The notes: generated by a model not told the origin, from the sequence alone. 16,218 nt of DNA from DAOUET01 sp034430155 (GCA_034430155.1 DAOUET010000124.1:1-16218); one strand, 5' to 3'; positions 1 to 7,326 are shown, numbered from the stretch's first letter. Made by a program: numbers and translations.

Positions 1-572
1 CCCGGCTCGGGAACATGATCTGTGTCGAAAATCGCAATGATATCCCCGTCGGTCTGTTCTAAGGCAGCGTTGACATTGCCGGCTTTGGCGTCCCGATGAT
101 CAGAACGCCTCAGATAGCCTGCCCCCAATCGTTTCGCAATGACTTCCAACACTACATCGCTTCCGTCATCCAATAACCAGGTGCGGTGTTCGCCCCGAAG
201 TGCGCAAGCCGCTGCCAGTGTACACTCCACCATGCTGGCAGGTTCCTGGTAGGCGGTCACGAATACATCTACAGTCATTCCTGTAGGCCGTTGTTGTATT
301 TGGTTTGGTTGGCGTGCCCACATATAGAGCAACCAGTTGCCCACCATCTGCATTCCAGCGTAAATCACTGCCGGTATTAGCAATATTAGCAGCCAAATAT
401 TATGGTATCGCCCGTCCTTTACCCACCAGCTGAAATAGTAGACCAAAGCGGCAAACCCTAAGGCGATAAAAAAGCGAAGCAGCAATACTTTTACATCGCT
501 TTCACGCGGTCGCAGGCTGTCTTTGCTATCCAAGAATGTGCTCTGTTGCTTAGAGTGTGAAAATAAGTTCAT
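1..572 (-). CDS. Membrane-bound family 2 glycosyltransferase (BcsA-like), C-terminus cut by window edge
   Basis: The frame is open from an ATG at 572 to the window edge (190 codons). Two hydrophobic helices are visible (residues about 27-50 and 58-85). A GT-A type domain follows, with DDGS at 135-138, the nucleotide-sugar loop DAKAGNVNAAL at 161-171 and the metal-binding DTDH at 183-186, followed by VPEP. This order matches the cellulose-synthase-like branch of family 2 glycosyltransferases, which polymerise or transfer UDP-sugars at the inner face of the membrane. The acceptor site (QxxRW) and the export helices would lie beyond the window. A GGAG site sits 7 nt before the ATG. The gene follows the epimerase at 630-1565 on the same strand with a 57-nt gap, so a two-gene polysaccharide operon is likely. 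The family is clear but the product polymer cannot be told. Confidence 0.85.
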   Translation of the reverse strand, partial: MNLFSHSKQQSTFLDSKDSLRPRESDVKVLLLRFFIALGFAALVYYFSWWVKDGRYHNIWLLILLIPAVIYAGMQMVGNWLLYMWARQPNQIQQRPTGMTVDVFVTAYQEPASMVECTLAAACALRGEHRTWLLDDGSDVVLEVIAKRLGAGYLRRSDHRDAKAGNVNAALEQTDGDIIAIFDTDHVPEP

Positions 573-629
573 TAATAATCTCCGGGAAGAGAAATAACGC
601 CTTCGTAAATAAAGATAATCTCACTATGG

Positions 630-1565
630 TCATCGGCTCACTTCAGTTGTTTTGAAATATGCTACAGTCTGTTCAAGCCCTTTTTCCAGGCTCACTTTGG
701 AGGCCCAACCCAGATCCCGGGTCACTTTTCTGGCATCCAGGAAAATCCGTCGGGTTTCCCCCAGTTTGGCGGGCCCGTGGACCTCCGGCTGAGGAGACCG
801 GGTGATCGTTTTCAATAGGGTGAAAATCTCGTTTACCGAGGTGCCCCGCCCCGAACCCAGGTTATAGATCCCATTGCTGTTGGTGGATTGCAAAACCAGC
901 AGGTTAGCCCGGGCGCAATCTTCCACATATACATAATCGCGCTCTTGCTGCCCATCTCCGTTGATCACGACCTGCTGACCACCCAGCATCTGCCCGGTGA
1001 AAATCGCCACCACCCCCGCTTCGCCATGCGGATCCTGGCGCGGCCCGTAAACGTTGGGGTAGCGCAAGATTACATAATTCAGCCCATAAAGCTGTTGGTA
1101 TATATAAAGATAATGCTCCACTGTATGCTTACTGGCTCCGTACTGGCAGATTGGGTTGACAGGATGGGTCTCATCGCACGGCAGATATTCTGGCTCGCCA
1201 TATACTGCCCCACCGGAAGAGATGTACACAAAGCGCTTTACTCGGAATTTCTGAGCGCACTCAATCAGGTTGATTGATCCGAGGATGTTGATCTCTGCGT
1301 CAAAAAGAGGTTCGGCGACAGAACGGCGTACATCCATCTGGGCGGCATGGTGATTCACATAATCGGGCTGTTCTTTCTCGAACACTTTCACCAGCTGAGG
1401 GCTACGGATATCCATCTCATAGAAAGTTGCTGCTGGGTTCAAATTACTCAACCGTCCGGTGGAGAGGTCATCTACCACCACCACCTTATGTCCGTTGGCG
1501 ATGTATGCATCTACCACGTGCGAGCCGATAAACCCAGCTCCGCCGGTTACTAGGACTTTCACCAC
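630..1565 (-). CDS. NAD-dependent nucleoside-diphosphate-sugar epimerase (GalE/WbpP-like, extended SDR)
   Basis: A 311-residue extended short-chain dehydrogenase. The Rossmann motif GGAGFIGSH is at residues 8-16. The acidic pair at 32-33 after the second strand favours NAD. The catalytic set is the Ser in SSGGAVYG (116-123) and YxxxK at Tyr142/Lys146. The conserved RYPNVYGPRQ at 168-177 and the RDYVYVEDCA substrate-side motif are also present. Such enzymes invert C4 of UDP-glucose, UDP-GlcNAc or their uronates in the cytoplasm, and the exact substrate cannot be read from the motifs. The start is a GTG (1565) with AGGAG 6 nt upstream; a second GTG follows directly at 1562. The glycosyltransferase downstream suggests it supplies a sugar nucleotide for an extracellular polysaccharide. 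Confidence 0.9.
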   Translation of the reverse strand: MVKVLVTGGAGFIGSHVVDAYIANGHKVVVVDDLSTGRLSNLNPAATFYEMDIRSPQLVKVFEKEQPDYVNHHAAQMDVRRSVAEPLFDAEINILGSINLIECAQKFRVKRFVYISSGGAVYGEPEYLPCDETHPVNPICQYGASKHTVEHYLYIYQQLYGLNYVILRYPNVYGPRQDPHGEAGVVAIFTGQMLGGQQVVINGDGQQERDYVYVEDCARANLLVLQSTNSNGIYNLGSGRGTSVNEIFTLLKTITRSPQPEVHGPAKLGETRRIFLDARKVTRDLGWASKVSLEKGLEQTVAYFKTTEVSR

Positions 1566-1672
1566 TTTCTACTCCTGCCTACCATATGGCTCATCATGGC
1601 GGGTGTCTCCTCTGGTAGTACACTCCCCACCCCTGAAACACCCACGGTATGGTTTGGAATGTAGCAACAGAT

Positions 1673-1831
1673 CTAATCTGATACGGGACTGCAGATGTAG
1701 TACATCTCCAACCGTCCTCGCTCTTCGCAAGACACATCTGAGCGTTTGTTCGCCTGACCCAACCCGGTGAGCCCCAGCTGGAAGTCAACAGGTTGAGTGC
1801 CATCTGTTAAACGCACTGGCAGGTTATACAT
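1673..1831 (-). CDS. Possible 52-codon small ORF upstream of the epimerase
   Basis: An ATG at 1831 opens a 52-codon frame ending in TAG at 1673, with an AGGTGG-like site about 4 nt before the ATG. The first half (MYNLPVRLTDGTQPVDFQLG) has protein-like composition and no rare-codon clustering, but I recognise no family. It lies upstream of the epimerase on the same strand, so it could be a small gene of that operon, a decayed gene remnant or chance. An overlapping frame of 69 codons (1594-1803) is also open, which weakens the case for either. Low confidence. Confidence 0.22.
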   Translation of the reverse strand: MYNLPVRLTDGTQPVDFQLGLTGLGQANKRSDVSCEERGRLEMYYICSPVSD

Positions 1832-1892
1832 CAAGCCACCTGCTCTATATTGATTAACGAATGGTTAACCGGAAAGTTACAATCGCTGATCT

Positions 1893-1910
1893 ATTGTTGA
1901 TATCAATAAT
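1893..1910. repeat. 18-bp near-perfect palindrome, operator-like
   Basis: The two arms around GATATC match at 8 of 9 positions; the core TTGATATCAA is perfect. It lies 48 bp upstream of the -35 candidate of the glycosidase-like gene, between divergently oriented genes. That position suits a dimeric regulator site, but no regulator gene is in the window and no second copy was noticed. Confidence 0.35.
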
Positions 1911-1957
1911 CAGGGATATCCTGGTCTCCAGCCAATAATTCTCCTATGCTTTTGACC

Positions 1958-1987
1958 TTGCCTTTTCCCCCCACTATGTGCTATAAA
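1958..1987 (+). promoter_or_regulatory. Candidate promoter of the glycosidase-like gene
   Basis: TTGCCT (1958-1963) and TATAAA (1982-1987) are separated by 18 nt. They lie about 60 nt before the ATG at 2047. The match to sigma-70 boxes is moderate. Confidence 0.4.
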
Positions 1988-2046
1988 ATCCTTAATCACG
2001 CCCCTTATTCATTTCTTCCTGTATCCCCCACCTCCAGGAGACTCCC

Positions 2047-3138
2047 ATGGCACTTCAAGGTAAAGGCTACTTCATCTGGCAGATCCCCAACTGCGAAAAC
2101 GGCGACCCGAACGCCATCGCCGCCCTGGCCCAGAACGCCCAATTCACCCACGTGCTGGTCAAAATTGCCGACACCAAATACTCTTACAATATCTACAACA
2201 GTGTCGACATGGTACCACCACTGGTGCAGGCCCTGCGCGCCCGGGATGTTAGTGTATGGGGTTGGCATTATGTCAAAGGCGATGATCCTATTGCAGAAGC
2301 AGATAAAGCGATTGAACGCGTCCAACAATTCAACCTGGATGGTTACGTAATTGATGCCGAAACCGAGTATAAAGAACCTGGTAAGGCTACCGCAGCCACA
2401 AAATTTATGAACCGGCTGCGGGCTGGCTTGCCTAATACCATGGTCGCTTTGAGCTCTTATCGATACCCATCTTATCATCCCCAACTGCCCTGGCGTGAAT
2501 TTCTTGAGAAGTGCGATCTGAATATGCCTCAAGTATATTGGCTGTTTGCCCACAATGCTGGCGATCAGCTCACCCGCTGTGTGCATGAATTTCAAGCCCT
2601 GACGCCCTATCGCCCGGTCATTCCTGTGGGAGCTGCTTTTAGAGAACATGGTTGGGAGCCTGCTGCCGGCGAAGTCCTGGAATTCTTGCATACTTCTCAA
2701 AGTCTCAATCTCAGCGCTGCCAACTTTTACAGTTGGGATTCCAGTCGTACTTATCTAGATGAAGTATGGAATACCATCCATGATTACCCTTGGGGTACAA
2801 CTCCTGTACCGCCAGATATCACTACCCAATATATCGCAGCCCTCAATACCCATGATCCTGAACAGGTTGTCAATCTGTACAATTCAACAGCCGTTCATGT
2901 CACCGCCGCACGAACGATACAGGGCCACCCAGCTATTCGAATCTGGTACCAATCAGTATTTAATCAGTTGCTTCCTAATGCCGTGTTCACCCTTACTGGA
3001 TATTCGGGCAGTGGGAATTCCCGTCATTTCACCTGGACGGCGGTTTCTAATCTAGGCAGCGTGCAGAATGGGAACGACACCATTGGTTTGAGTAATGGCA
3101 GGATAGCCTATCATTATTCATTCTTCACAATTTCCTGA
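2047..3138 (+). CDS. TIM-barrel glycoside-hydrolase-like protein with C-terminal SnoaL/NTF2-like domain
   Basis: 363 residues; ATG preceded by AGGAG with 6-nt spacing. Residues about 5-255 read as a beta/alpha barrel of the lysozyme-like/GH25-like kind. Strands include THVLVKIAD (34-42), VSVWGWHYVKGD and DGYVIDAETEY. The last ends a strand with acidic residues placed where barrel glycosidases keep catalytic or substrate-binding carboxylates. Later strands are LNMPQVYWLF and PVIPVGAAF. Residues about 257-363 look like a SnoaL-like cone: a start of the form IAALNTHDPEQVVNLYN, then GHPAIRIWYQSVF and closing beta strands. No signal peptide or membrane segment is visible, so the protein would be cytosolic unless exported another way. 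It is monocistronic, flanked by divergent and convergent genes. The barrel assignment is by pattern and the substrate is unknown. The C-terminal call is firmer than the exact hydrolase family. Confidence 0.7.
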   Translation: MALQGKGYFIWQIPNCENGDPNAIAALAQNAQFTHVLVKIADTKYSYNIYNSVDMVPPLVQALRARDVSVWGWHYVKGDDPIAEADKAIERVQQFNLDGYVIDAETEYKEPGKATAATKFMNRLRAGLPNTMVALSSYRYPSYHPQLPWREFLEKCDLNMPQVYWLFAHNAGDQLTRCVHEFQALTPYRPVIPVGAAFREHGWEPAAGEVLEFLHTSQSLNLSAANFYSWDSSRTYLDEVWNTIHDYPWGTTPVPPDITTQYIAALNTHDPEQVVNLYNSTAVHVTAARTIQGHPAIRIWYQSVFNQLLPNAVFTLTGYSGSGNSRHFTWTAVSNLGSVQNGNDTIGLSNGRIAYHYSFFTIS

Positions 3139-3225
3139 AGATATGTGAGTTCGGGTTCAGGGCTGGCTTGATCCTCTTAGCCGATATCCCGGGCTGAAGT
3201 AAAGATCAAGATCACTTCTATTGGT

Positions 3226-5667
3226 CTATGTGATCGGTCGTGGAATCTCCCACGGAACTGTCAGGCCAATCACCCGGTCGCCTTCCTTTAATTCCAGGAT
3301 TGGTTTACCCCGCGCCGCTCTTCCCTGGCGAGTCGCTTCGTCGAAACGGCATGTTTTCGGCGCCAGTTCAGCCAGATGTAGCGTAAAGCGGGTTGTGCGT
3401 TTGCCCACCACGGTTCCAACCAGGTTTACATCTTTCGGCAATCGCCAGGCGATAACCCCTTGCCCGTAACGCCCTTGTCTGGGAAATTGTGAGATTGGAA
3501 CCCGCTTTCCTGAGCCGTCTGAAGCTACCATAAACACTTCGCCGCGTTTCGGAACTAACTCGAGCCCAACCACGCGATCCCCATCCTGCAATTTAATCCC
3601 CATTACACCAGCCGCCACCAGTCCCATTGGGCGGACGTCTTCTTCTGAAAACCGGATTGTCATACCATACTTGGTTGCCAGCAGAATGTCAGCGCGCCCA
3701 TCGGTTAATGTGATCCACCCTAATTGGTCATCCTGGTTGATTTTCACGAAAACGAAAGGCTGGGCTGTCGGGCCAGGTAATTCTTCTAACCCAGATTTCT
3801 TAACCATGCCTAGGCGGGAGGCCGTTAGAACGAAGTGCCCTTCAAGTCGTTCTTCCTTCGAGGGAGCGGCAAAAAGTGCCGCTAACCTATGACTGGTCGT
3901 TAGAGGAGAGATCTTGTGGAAGGGAGTCCCTTCACTTGGCTTTCCGACTTTGGGCAAGAGATGCATCGGAATTGCTGCAGCTTCTCCGTTTTCGGCCACC
4001 AGGTATAGTGTGTCGCGCGTATTGACCCTCACCAATAGATTGGCAACATCACGCCCGCTCAGTCGCGGTAGCTTTTCCTCTAAGGTCCTGGATACCAGAC
4101 CTTCTTCAGTCGCCATCACCCATACGAATTCTTCAGGAACTAAGTCAGTTGCCGTGAGAAAGGAGGCCTTGGTCTCACCCTCCTCGAGCTGGACAATGTG
4201 TGTGCGTCGCGCGTCTCCGAAGGCATCCTTTACAGCGTTCAATTCGTCTGCTACGATTAGGCGCATTTTTCTTGGAGAGCGCAATAGCCCTTGCAGCTCT
4301 TTAATCCTGGCCTTGACCTCCTTATATTCCTCTTCAATTTTTTTTCGCTCCAAGGAAGCTAACCGGCGTAGCGGCATATCCAGGATCGCCCCTGCTTGGG
4401 TGTCACTTAATTTGTAGCGCCTCTTCAATCGCGTTCGAGCTGTTTCGGCGTCAGGTGAACGCCGGATCAGCGCAATCACATTATCCAGGTTTTTAAGGGC
4501 GACCCTCAGACCTTCCAGGATGTGAAGCCGTTGGCGGGCACGTTCTAGATCGAACTCGCTTCGCCGTCGTACAATTGTCAGGCGGTGTTGGATGTAAACG
4601 CGCAAGGCCTGCTTGATGCCTAATAAACGCGGTTCGCCCTCAACCAAAGCCAGCATAATAATACTAAACGTGCTACGCATCTGGGTGCTCTTGTACAACT
4701 CTCGCAGCACAGCCTCTGGATCTGCCGACTTAGTGAGTTCAATGACAATTCGCATCCCCTGGCGGTCGGATTCGTCCCGTAAATCAGTGACACCATCCAA
4801 CCGTTCCTCTCTTACCAGCGAGGCGATTCGCTCTATCAAGGAGGATTTGTTGGTCATGTAGGGAAGTTCCGTAACGATAATCTGGTTACGACCGCGGCTC
4901 ATTTCCTCTACATGAGCGCGCGCCTGCACTGTTACCCGCCCACGTCCGGTGGCATAAGCGCTGGCCAGGGTATCTTTCTCTGATTCTTGAATGATCACGC
5001 CGCCCGTAGGGAAATCCGGACCTTTGATAAATTGCATGAGATCATCGACATTGATGTCGTCCTGTTTTTCCCAATTTTTAAGCATGTAGGTCAACGCATC
5101 CACCACTTCTCCCAAATTGTGCGGTGGAATAGAGGTTGACATTCCTACGGCGATACCGGTAGCCCCATTCACCAGTAAATTGGGGAGGGCAGCCGGTAAT
5201 ACATTTGGTTCGTTCAAGGAGCCATCAAAGTTATCTTCAAAGTCAACCGTGTCCTTTTCGATATCCGTCAGCATGTAGGAGGCTAATGGCGCTAGTCGAG
5301 CTTCCGTATAGCGCATGGCTGCAGGCGGATCGCCGTCCACGCTACCAAAGTTTCCTTGACCATCGACCAACAAGTTGCGCATAGAAAAATCTTGCGCCAT
5401 ACGGACCATGGCGTCATAGACCGCCATATCCCCGTGAGGATGGTATTTGCCAAGTACTTCTCCGACGATACGAGCTGACTTCTTATAGGCAGAATCAGGC
5501 CTCAAACCCATATCGAACATGGCATAAAGAATACGGCGGTGGACCGGCTTAAGACCATCGCGCGCATCCGGGAGGGCGCGCGATACGATCACGCTCATTG
5601 CGTAATCCAGGTAGGCTTGCTGCATCTCATCATCGATATTTACAGAACGAACCAGGCCGATTTCCAT
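3226..5667 (-). CDS. gyrA: DNA gyrase/topoisomerase IV subunit A
   Basis: The ATP-dependent type IIA topoisomerase subunit that cuts and rejoins DNA; it works with a GyrB/ParE partner not in this window. From ATG 5667 (GGAG 6 nt upstream) it has 813 residues. A GTG at 5679 would add four but has no ribosome site. The winged-helix core carries YLDYAMSVIVSRALPDARDG and KYHPHGD, and the catalytic tyrosine is Tyr120 in AMRYTEARL (E. coli Tyr122). GATGIAVGM, the coiled-coil tower and LDMPLRRLASLERKKIEEEY are also present. The C-terminal pinwheel follows, with blade motifs such as VRPMGLVAAGVMGIKLQDGD. The residue matching E. coli Ser83 is Met81. The GyrA box expected in the first blade (QRRGGKG) is not recognisable; the place reads RLSGRDVAN. 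GyrA or ParC is therefore open. The upstream gap of 338 bp suggests its own promoter. Confidence 0.93.
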   Translation of the reverse strand: MEIGLVRSVNIDDEMQQAYLDYAMSVIVSRALPDARDGLKPVHRRILYAMFDMGLRPDSAYKKSARIVGEVLGKYHPHGDMAVYDAMVRMAQDFSMRNLLVDGQGNFGSVDGDPPAAMRYTEARLAPLASYMLTDIEKDTVDFEDNFDGSLNEPNVLPAALPNLLVNGATGIAVGMSTSIPPHNLGEVVDALTYMLKNWEKQDDINVDDLMQFIKGPDFPTGGVIIQESEKDTLASAYATGRGRVTVQARAHVEEMSRGRNQIIVTELPYMTNKSSLIERIASLVREERLDGVTDLRDESDRQGMRIVIELTKSADPEAVLRELYKSTQMRSTFSIIMLALVEGEPRLLGIKQALRVYIQHRLTIVRRRSEFDLERARQRLHILEGLRVALKNLDNVIALIRRSPDAETARTRLKRRYKLSDTQAGAILDMPLRRLASLERKKIEEEYKEVKARIKELQGLLRSPRKMRLIVADELNAVKDAFGDARRTHIVQLEEGETKASFLTATDLVPEEFVWVMATEEGLVSRTLEEKLPRLSGRDVANLLVRVNTRDTLYLVAENGEAAAIPMHLLPKVGKPSEGTPFHKISPLTTSHRLAALFAAPSKEERLEGHFVLTASRLGMVKKSGLEELPGPTAQPFVFVKINQDDQLGWITLTDGRADILLATKYGMTIRFSEEDVRPMGLVAAGVMGIKLQDGDRVVGLELVPKRGEVFMVASDGSGKRVPISQFPRQGRYGQGVIAWRLPKDVNLVGTVVGKRTTRFTLHLAELAPKTCRFDEATRQGRAARGKPILELKEGDRVIGLTVPWEIPRPIT

Positions 5668-6006
5668 TGGGAGCTCCACTGAAGGGCGTTAAATAGATGT
5701 GCGCGAGTTTGCAAGGCGGGAGAGCCACCTGGAAAACTCACATAAAATAGTATCTTCTCAATAATTCGGAGGAAGGTGAAGGTTTCAAAGCGGGCGAAGC
5801 CTGCTCAAACCCACCAAAAAACCTCAAGCCGCGTGACTCCTGTTATTGATGACTCTAGATCGTTTGTGCTTGGTTTATCTTAAATGTAAACTGGCTGTTC
5901 GTCAACCCAAAACCCCTCTGAAATCAATGTCACCCATTAATTTCCATTCTCAAAGCCAAATACTATCCCCTTCCATTCCGGGCGCTAATTCGAGAGATGT
6001 GCGCAC
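5668..6006. other. 338-bp gap between the MBL gene and gyrA
   Basis: Both flanking genes are on the minus strand. The stretch contains one imperfect hairpin (5781-5810) and the presumed gyrA promoter, for which I find no convincing -35/-10 pair (a TACTAT lies in 5744-5755 without a good -35). Short frames on either strand lack ribosome sites and family resemblance. No RNA gene is seen. Confidence 0.5.
5781..5810. repeat. Imperfect hairpin in the gyrA upstream gap
   Basis: The arms GGTTT and AAACC enclose AGCGGGC and GCCTGCT (one G-T pair) around a GAA loop. There is no T-run on the minus strand side, so it is not a simple intrinsic terminator for the MBL gene. It may be a remnant repeat or a structured leader of gyrA. 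Confidence 0.35.
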
Positions 6007-7119
6007 CTATGCGGCTGTGCGTTCGATCATTTTATCCAGCATGGCATCGCTATGCGCTGGATCATGATGAAAGGATAAGAGTCTTTTAACGCCGGCTAAT
6101 TCCCCAAAGAGCACAGCCTGCCTTATGCTGCTATGGCCATAGCCAACCCGTTCCTCGTACTCCTCTGTTGTGTATTGTGCATCGTGGATGAGTAGATCCG
6201 CGCCTTCGGCCAGAACATAACCGGAGGTCCACTCCTTGCTGCGAGGGTATGTGCGGTTGCCTAACGCTGGCTCATGGTCGGGTAGGTAAGTTAAGGTTGC
6301 GCCGCGTTCCCTGATGCGGTAGCCCACAGTAGGATTAAGGTGGATGACCAATTGCGTTGTAACGATAAATTCTCCTATTTCAACGAGAGCCGAAGGTAGC
6401 TCGTGGAAGTACAGGATCGATGGAAGTTCTCGCAAGCTCACAGGAAAGAGCGGCGGAGAAAGGCAGCGAAGCACACGGCTACTTAATCTCAGGGTCGTGC
6501 TGGCTGGACCCCAGATATGCACCTCAACTCCAGGGCGGCGCAGGGGGGCGAAGAAAGGCAGACCCTGGAGATGGTCCATATGTAAATGGGTGAGCAGAAT
6601 GTCCACCCGCTTCAGATTTGTGGGCAAGCTCAAGCCCAATTTCCGGATGCCTGTCCTGGCGTCCAATACGAGCAGGCTCTTCTCGGATCCCTCGACCGCT
6701 ATGCACGAGGTGTTGCCGCTAAAGCGGACTGTGTCCGGTCCAGGAGAGGCCAGCGAGCCCCGTGTCCCCCAGAGAGTGATCTTCATTCCCCCACCTCCCA
6801 AAAAAATGGCAACCGCGCCCAGGAAGCGTTCGGCCTGGGCGATCAAAGGGAAAGCAGTCACTTCAATTTCACGTAGATTCTCATCCAGCCCCCGGATCCA
6901 GAAGGTTTTGTGCGATGGGCAGCGCTTCGCTATGGCGATCACCATGGGCAGCTCTTCCGGCCTCATTGGCTCGCCGTCCTGGTCTACTGGTTCAAAGATC
7001 GTTGACCACTCTTCCGCTGGCATCAATCCGGTTTCATCGTACCGGCGTCCGAGGATATTCTCGGCCGGTTCGTTATAAAATACCAAATTGCCTGCCGGAT
7101 CCACGATAAAGATAGGCAT
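6007..7119 (-). CDS. MBL-fold metallohydrolase, in frame with an upstream PAS domain (MBL part probably starts at 6786)
   Basis: The open frame has 370 codons. Residues 1-107 are a PAS domain (PIFIVDPAGNLVFYNEPAENILG ... GAVAIF, shown abridged). From Met112 the sequence is a complete metallo-beta-lactamase fold: MKITLWGTRGS, the metal site HLHMDH at 178-183, His260 in VIHLNPTVGYRI, DHEP at 281-284, Asp313 in IHDAQY, GHSS at 328-331 and HHDP at 351-354. This class includes hydrolases and phosphodiesterase-like enzymes of unknown substrate. The internal ATG (6786) has an excellent GGGAGG with 7-nt spacing, whereas ATG 7119 has none. MKxTxWGTRGS is also the usual start of stand-alone members. 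I infer that the MBL protein is normally made from 6786 (259 residues), and that the apparent fusion arises from a T7 run at 6800-6806. See the PAS entry. Confidence 0.8.
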   Translation of the reverse strand: MPIFIVDPAGNLVFYNEPAENILGRRYDETGLMPAEEWSTIFEPVDQDGEPMRPEELPMVIAIAKRCPSHKTFWIRGLDENLREIEVTAFPLIAQAERFLGAVAIFLGGGGMKITLWGTRGSLASPGPDTVRFSGNTSCIAVEGSEKSLLVLDARTGIRKLGLSLPTNLKRVDILLTHLHMDHLQGLPFFAPLRRPGVEVHIWGPASTTLRLSSRVLRCLSPPLFPVSLRELPSILYFHELPSALVEIGEFIVTTQLVIHLNPTVGYRIRERGATLTYLPDHEPALGNRTYPRSKEWTSGYVLAEGADLLIHDAQYTTEEYEERVGYGHSSIRQAVLFGELAGVKRLLSFHHDPAHSDAMLDKMIERTAA

Positions 7120-7176
7120 AGCCAGGTATTCAGCCAGATGCCGTGATAGGATTACTTCGATTTCTTATTGGGACAT
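6783..7176 (-). pseudogene. PAS-domain gene with an in-frame stop at codon 4 and a probable one-base insertion near its end
   Basis: Upstream of ATG 7119 the same frame reads MSQ, then TAA (7165-7167), then EIEVILSRHLAEYLA running straight into MPIFIVDP. The latter is what a PAS protein of this type looks like, with the stop standing where a Glu or Gln codon would fit. At the other end, dropping one T from the seven at 6800-6806 gives GAVAIFWEVGE and a TGA at 6785-6783 that overlaps the ATG of the MBL gene as ATGA. That is a typical PAS ending and a typical coupled gene junction. Both changes together suggest a decayed, slippage-regulated or mis-sequenced sensor gene. A good promoter lies upstream at 7213-7241. 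PAS domains bind small ligands or cofactors and give input to partner proteins; here the natural partner is the MBL enzyme. Confidence 0.6.
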
Positions 7177-7212
7177 GAGAATACTTCTAAAGGACCAAAT
7201 CTACATCAACCG

Positions 7213-7241
7213 ATCATACCTGATTCTTGGAATAACAGCAA
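7213..7241 (-). promoter_or_regulatory. Candidate promoter of the PAS/MBL pair
   Basis: On the minus strand TTGCTG (7241-7236) and TATGAT (7218-7213) are separated by 17 nt. Transcription would begin near 7206, about 30 nt before ATG 7176, which supports 7176 rather than 7119 as the original start. Confidence 0.55.
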
Positions 7242-7284
7242 CTTCATAGCAATTATCCGATTTATTGGATTTTGCCACATAACG

Positions 7285-7315
7285 AAAAAACCGCTCAGCA
7301 GGCATTTCAAGCGGT
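7285..7315 (-). terminator. Intrinsic terminator downstream of tRNA-Val
   Basis: On the minus strand ACCGCT (7315-7310) pairs with AGCGGT (7295-7290) and is followed directly by six T (7290-7285). The loop is 14 nt. It is the last of three hairpins after the tRNA gene. Confidence 0.7.
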
Positions 7316-7326
7316 CTGAGACCAAC

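Larger units (their letters stand above)
1566..2046. other. 481-bp intergenic region between divergent genes
   Basis: This region separates the minus-strand epimerase from the plus-strand glycosidase-like gene. It holds the doubtful small ORF at 1673-1831, an 8-bp perfect dyad GGTTAACC (1863-1870), an 18-bp near-perfect palindrome centred on GATATC (1893-1910) and a candidate promoter at 1958-1987. A 12-codon frame (1559-1597, minus) starts after an AGGAG. Its TGA overlaps the second GTG of the epimerase as GTGA, so it could be a coupling leader or coincidence. No RNA gene is recognised. Confidence 0.5.

Noticed and set aside
1594..1803. 69-codon minus-strand frame
   Set aside because: It overlaps the better-supported 52-codon frame and has no ribosome site and a low-complexity, Trp-rich translation.
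3208..3232. GATCAC/GTGATC inverted repeat at the end of gyrA as a terminator
   Set aside because: The loop is large, the stem is 6 bp, it overlaps the gyrA stop and there is no T-run.
5846..6067. 73-codon plus-strand frame in the gyrA upstream gap
   Set aside because: It has no ribosome site or family resemblance and runs into the MBL gene on the opposite strand.
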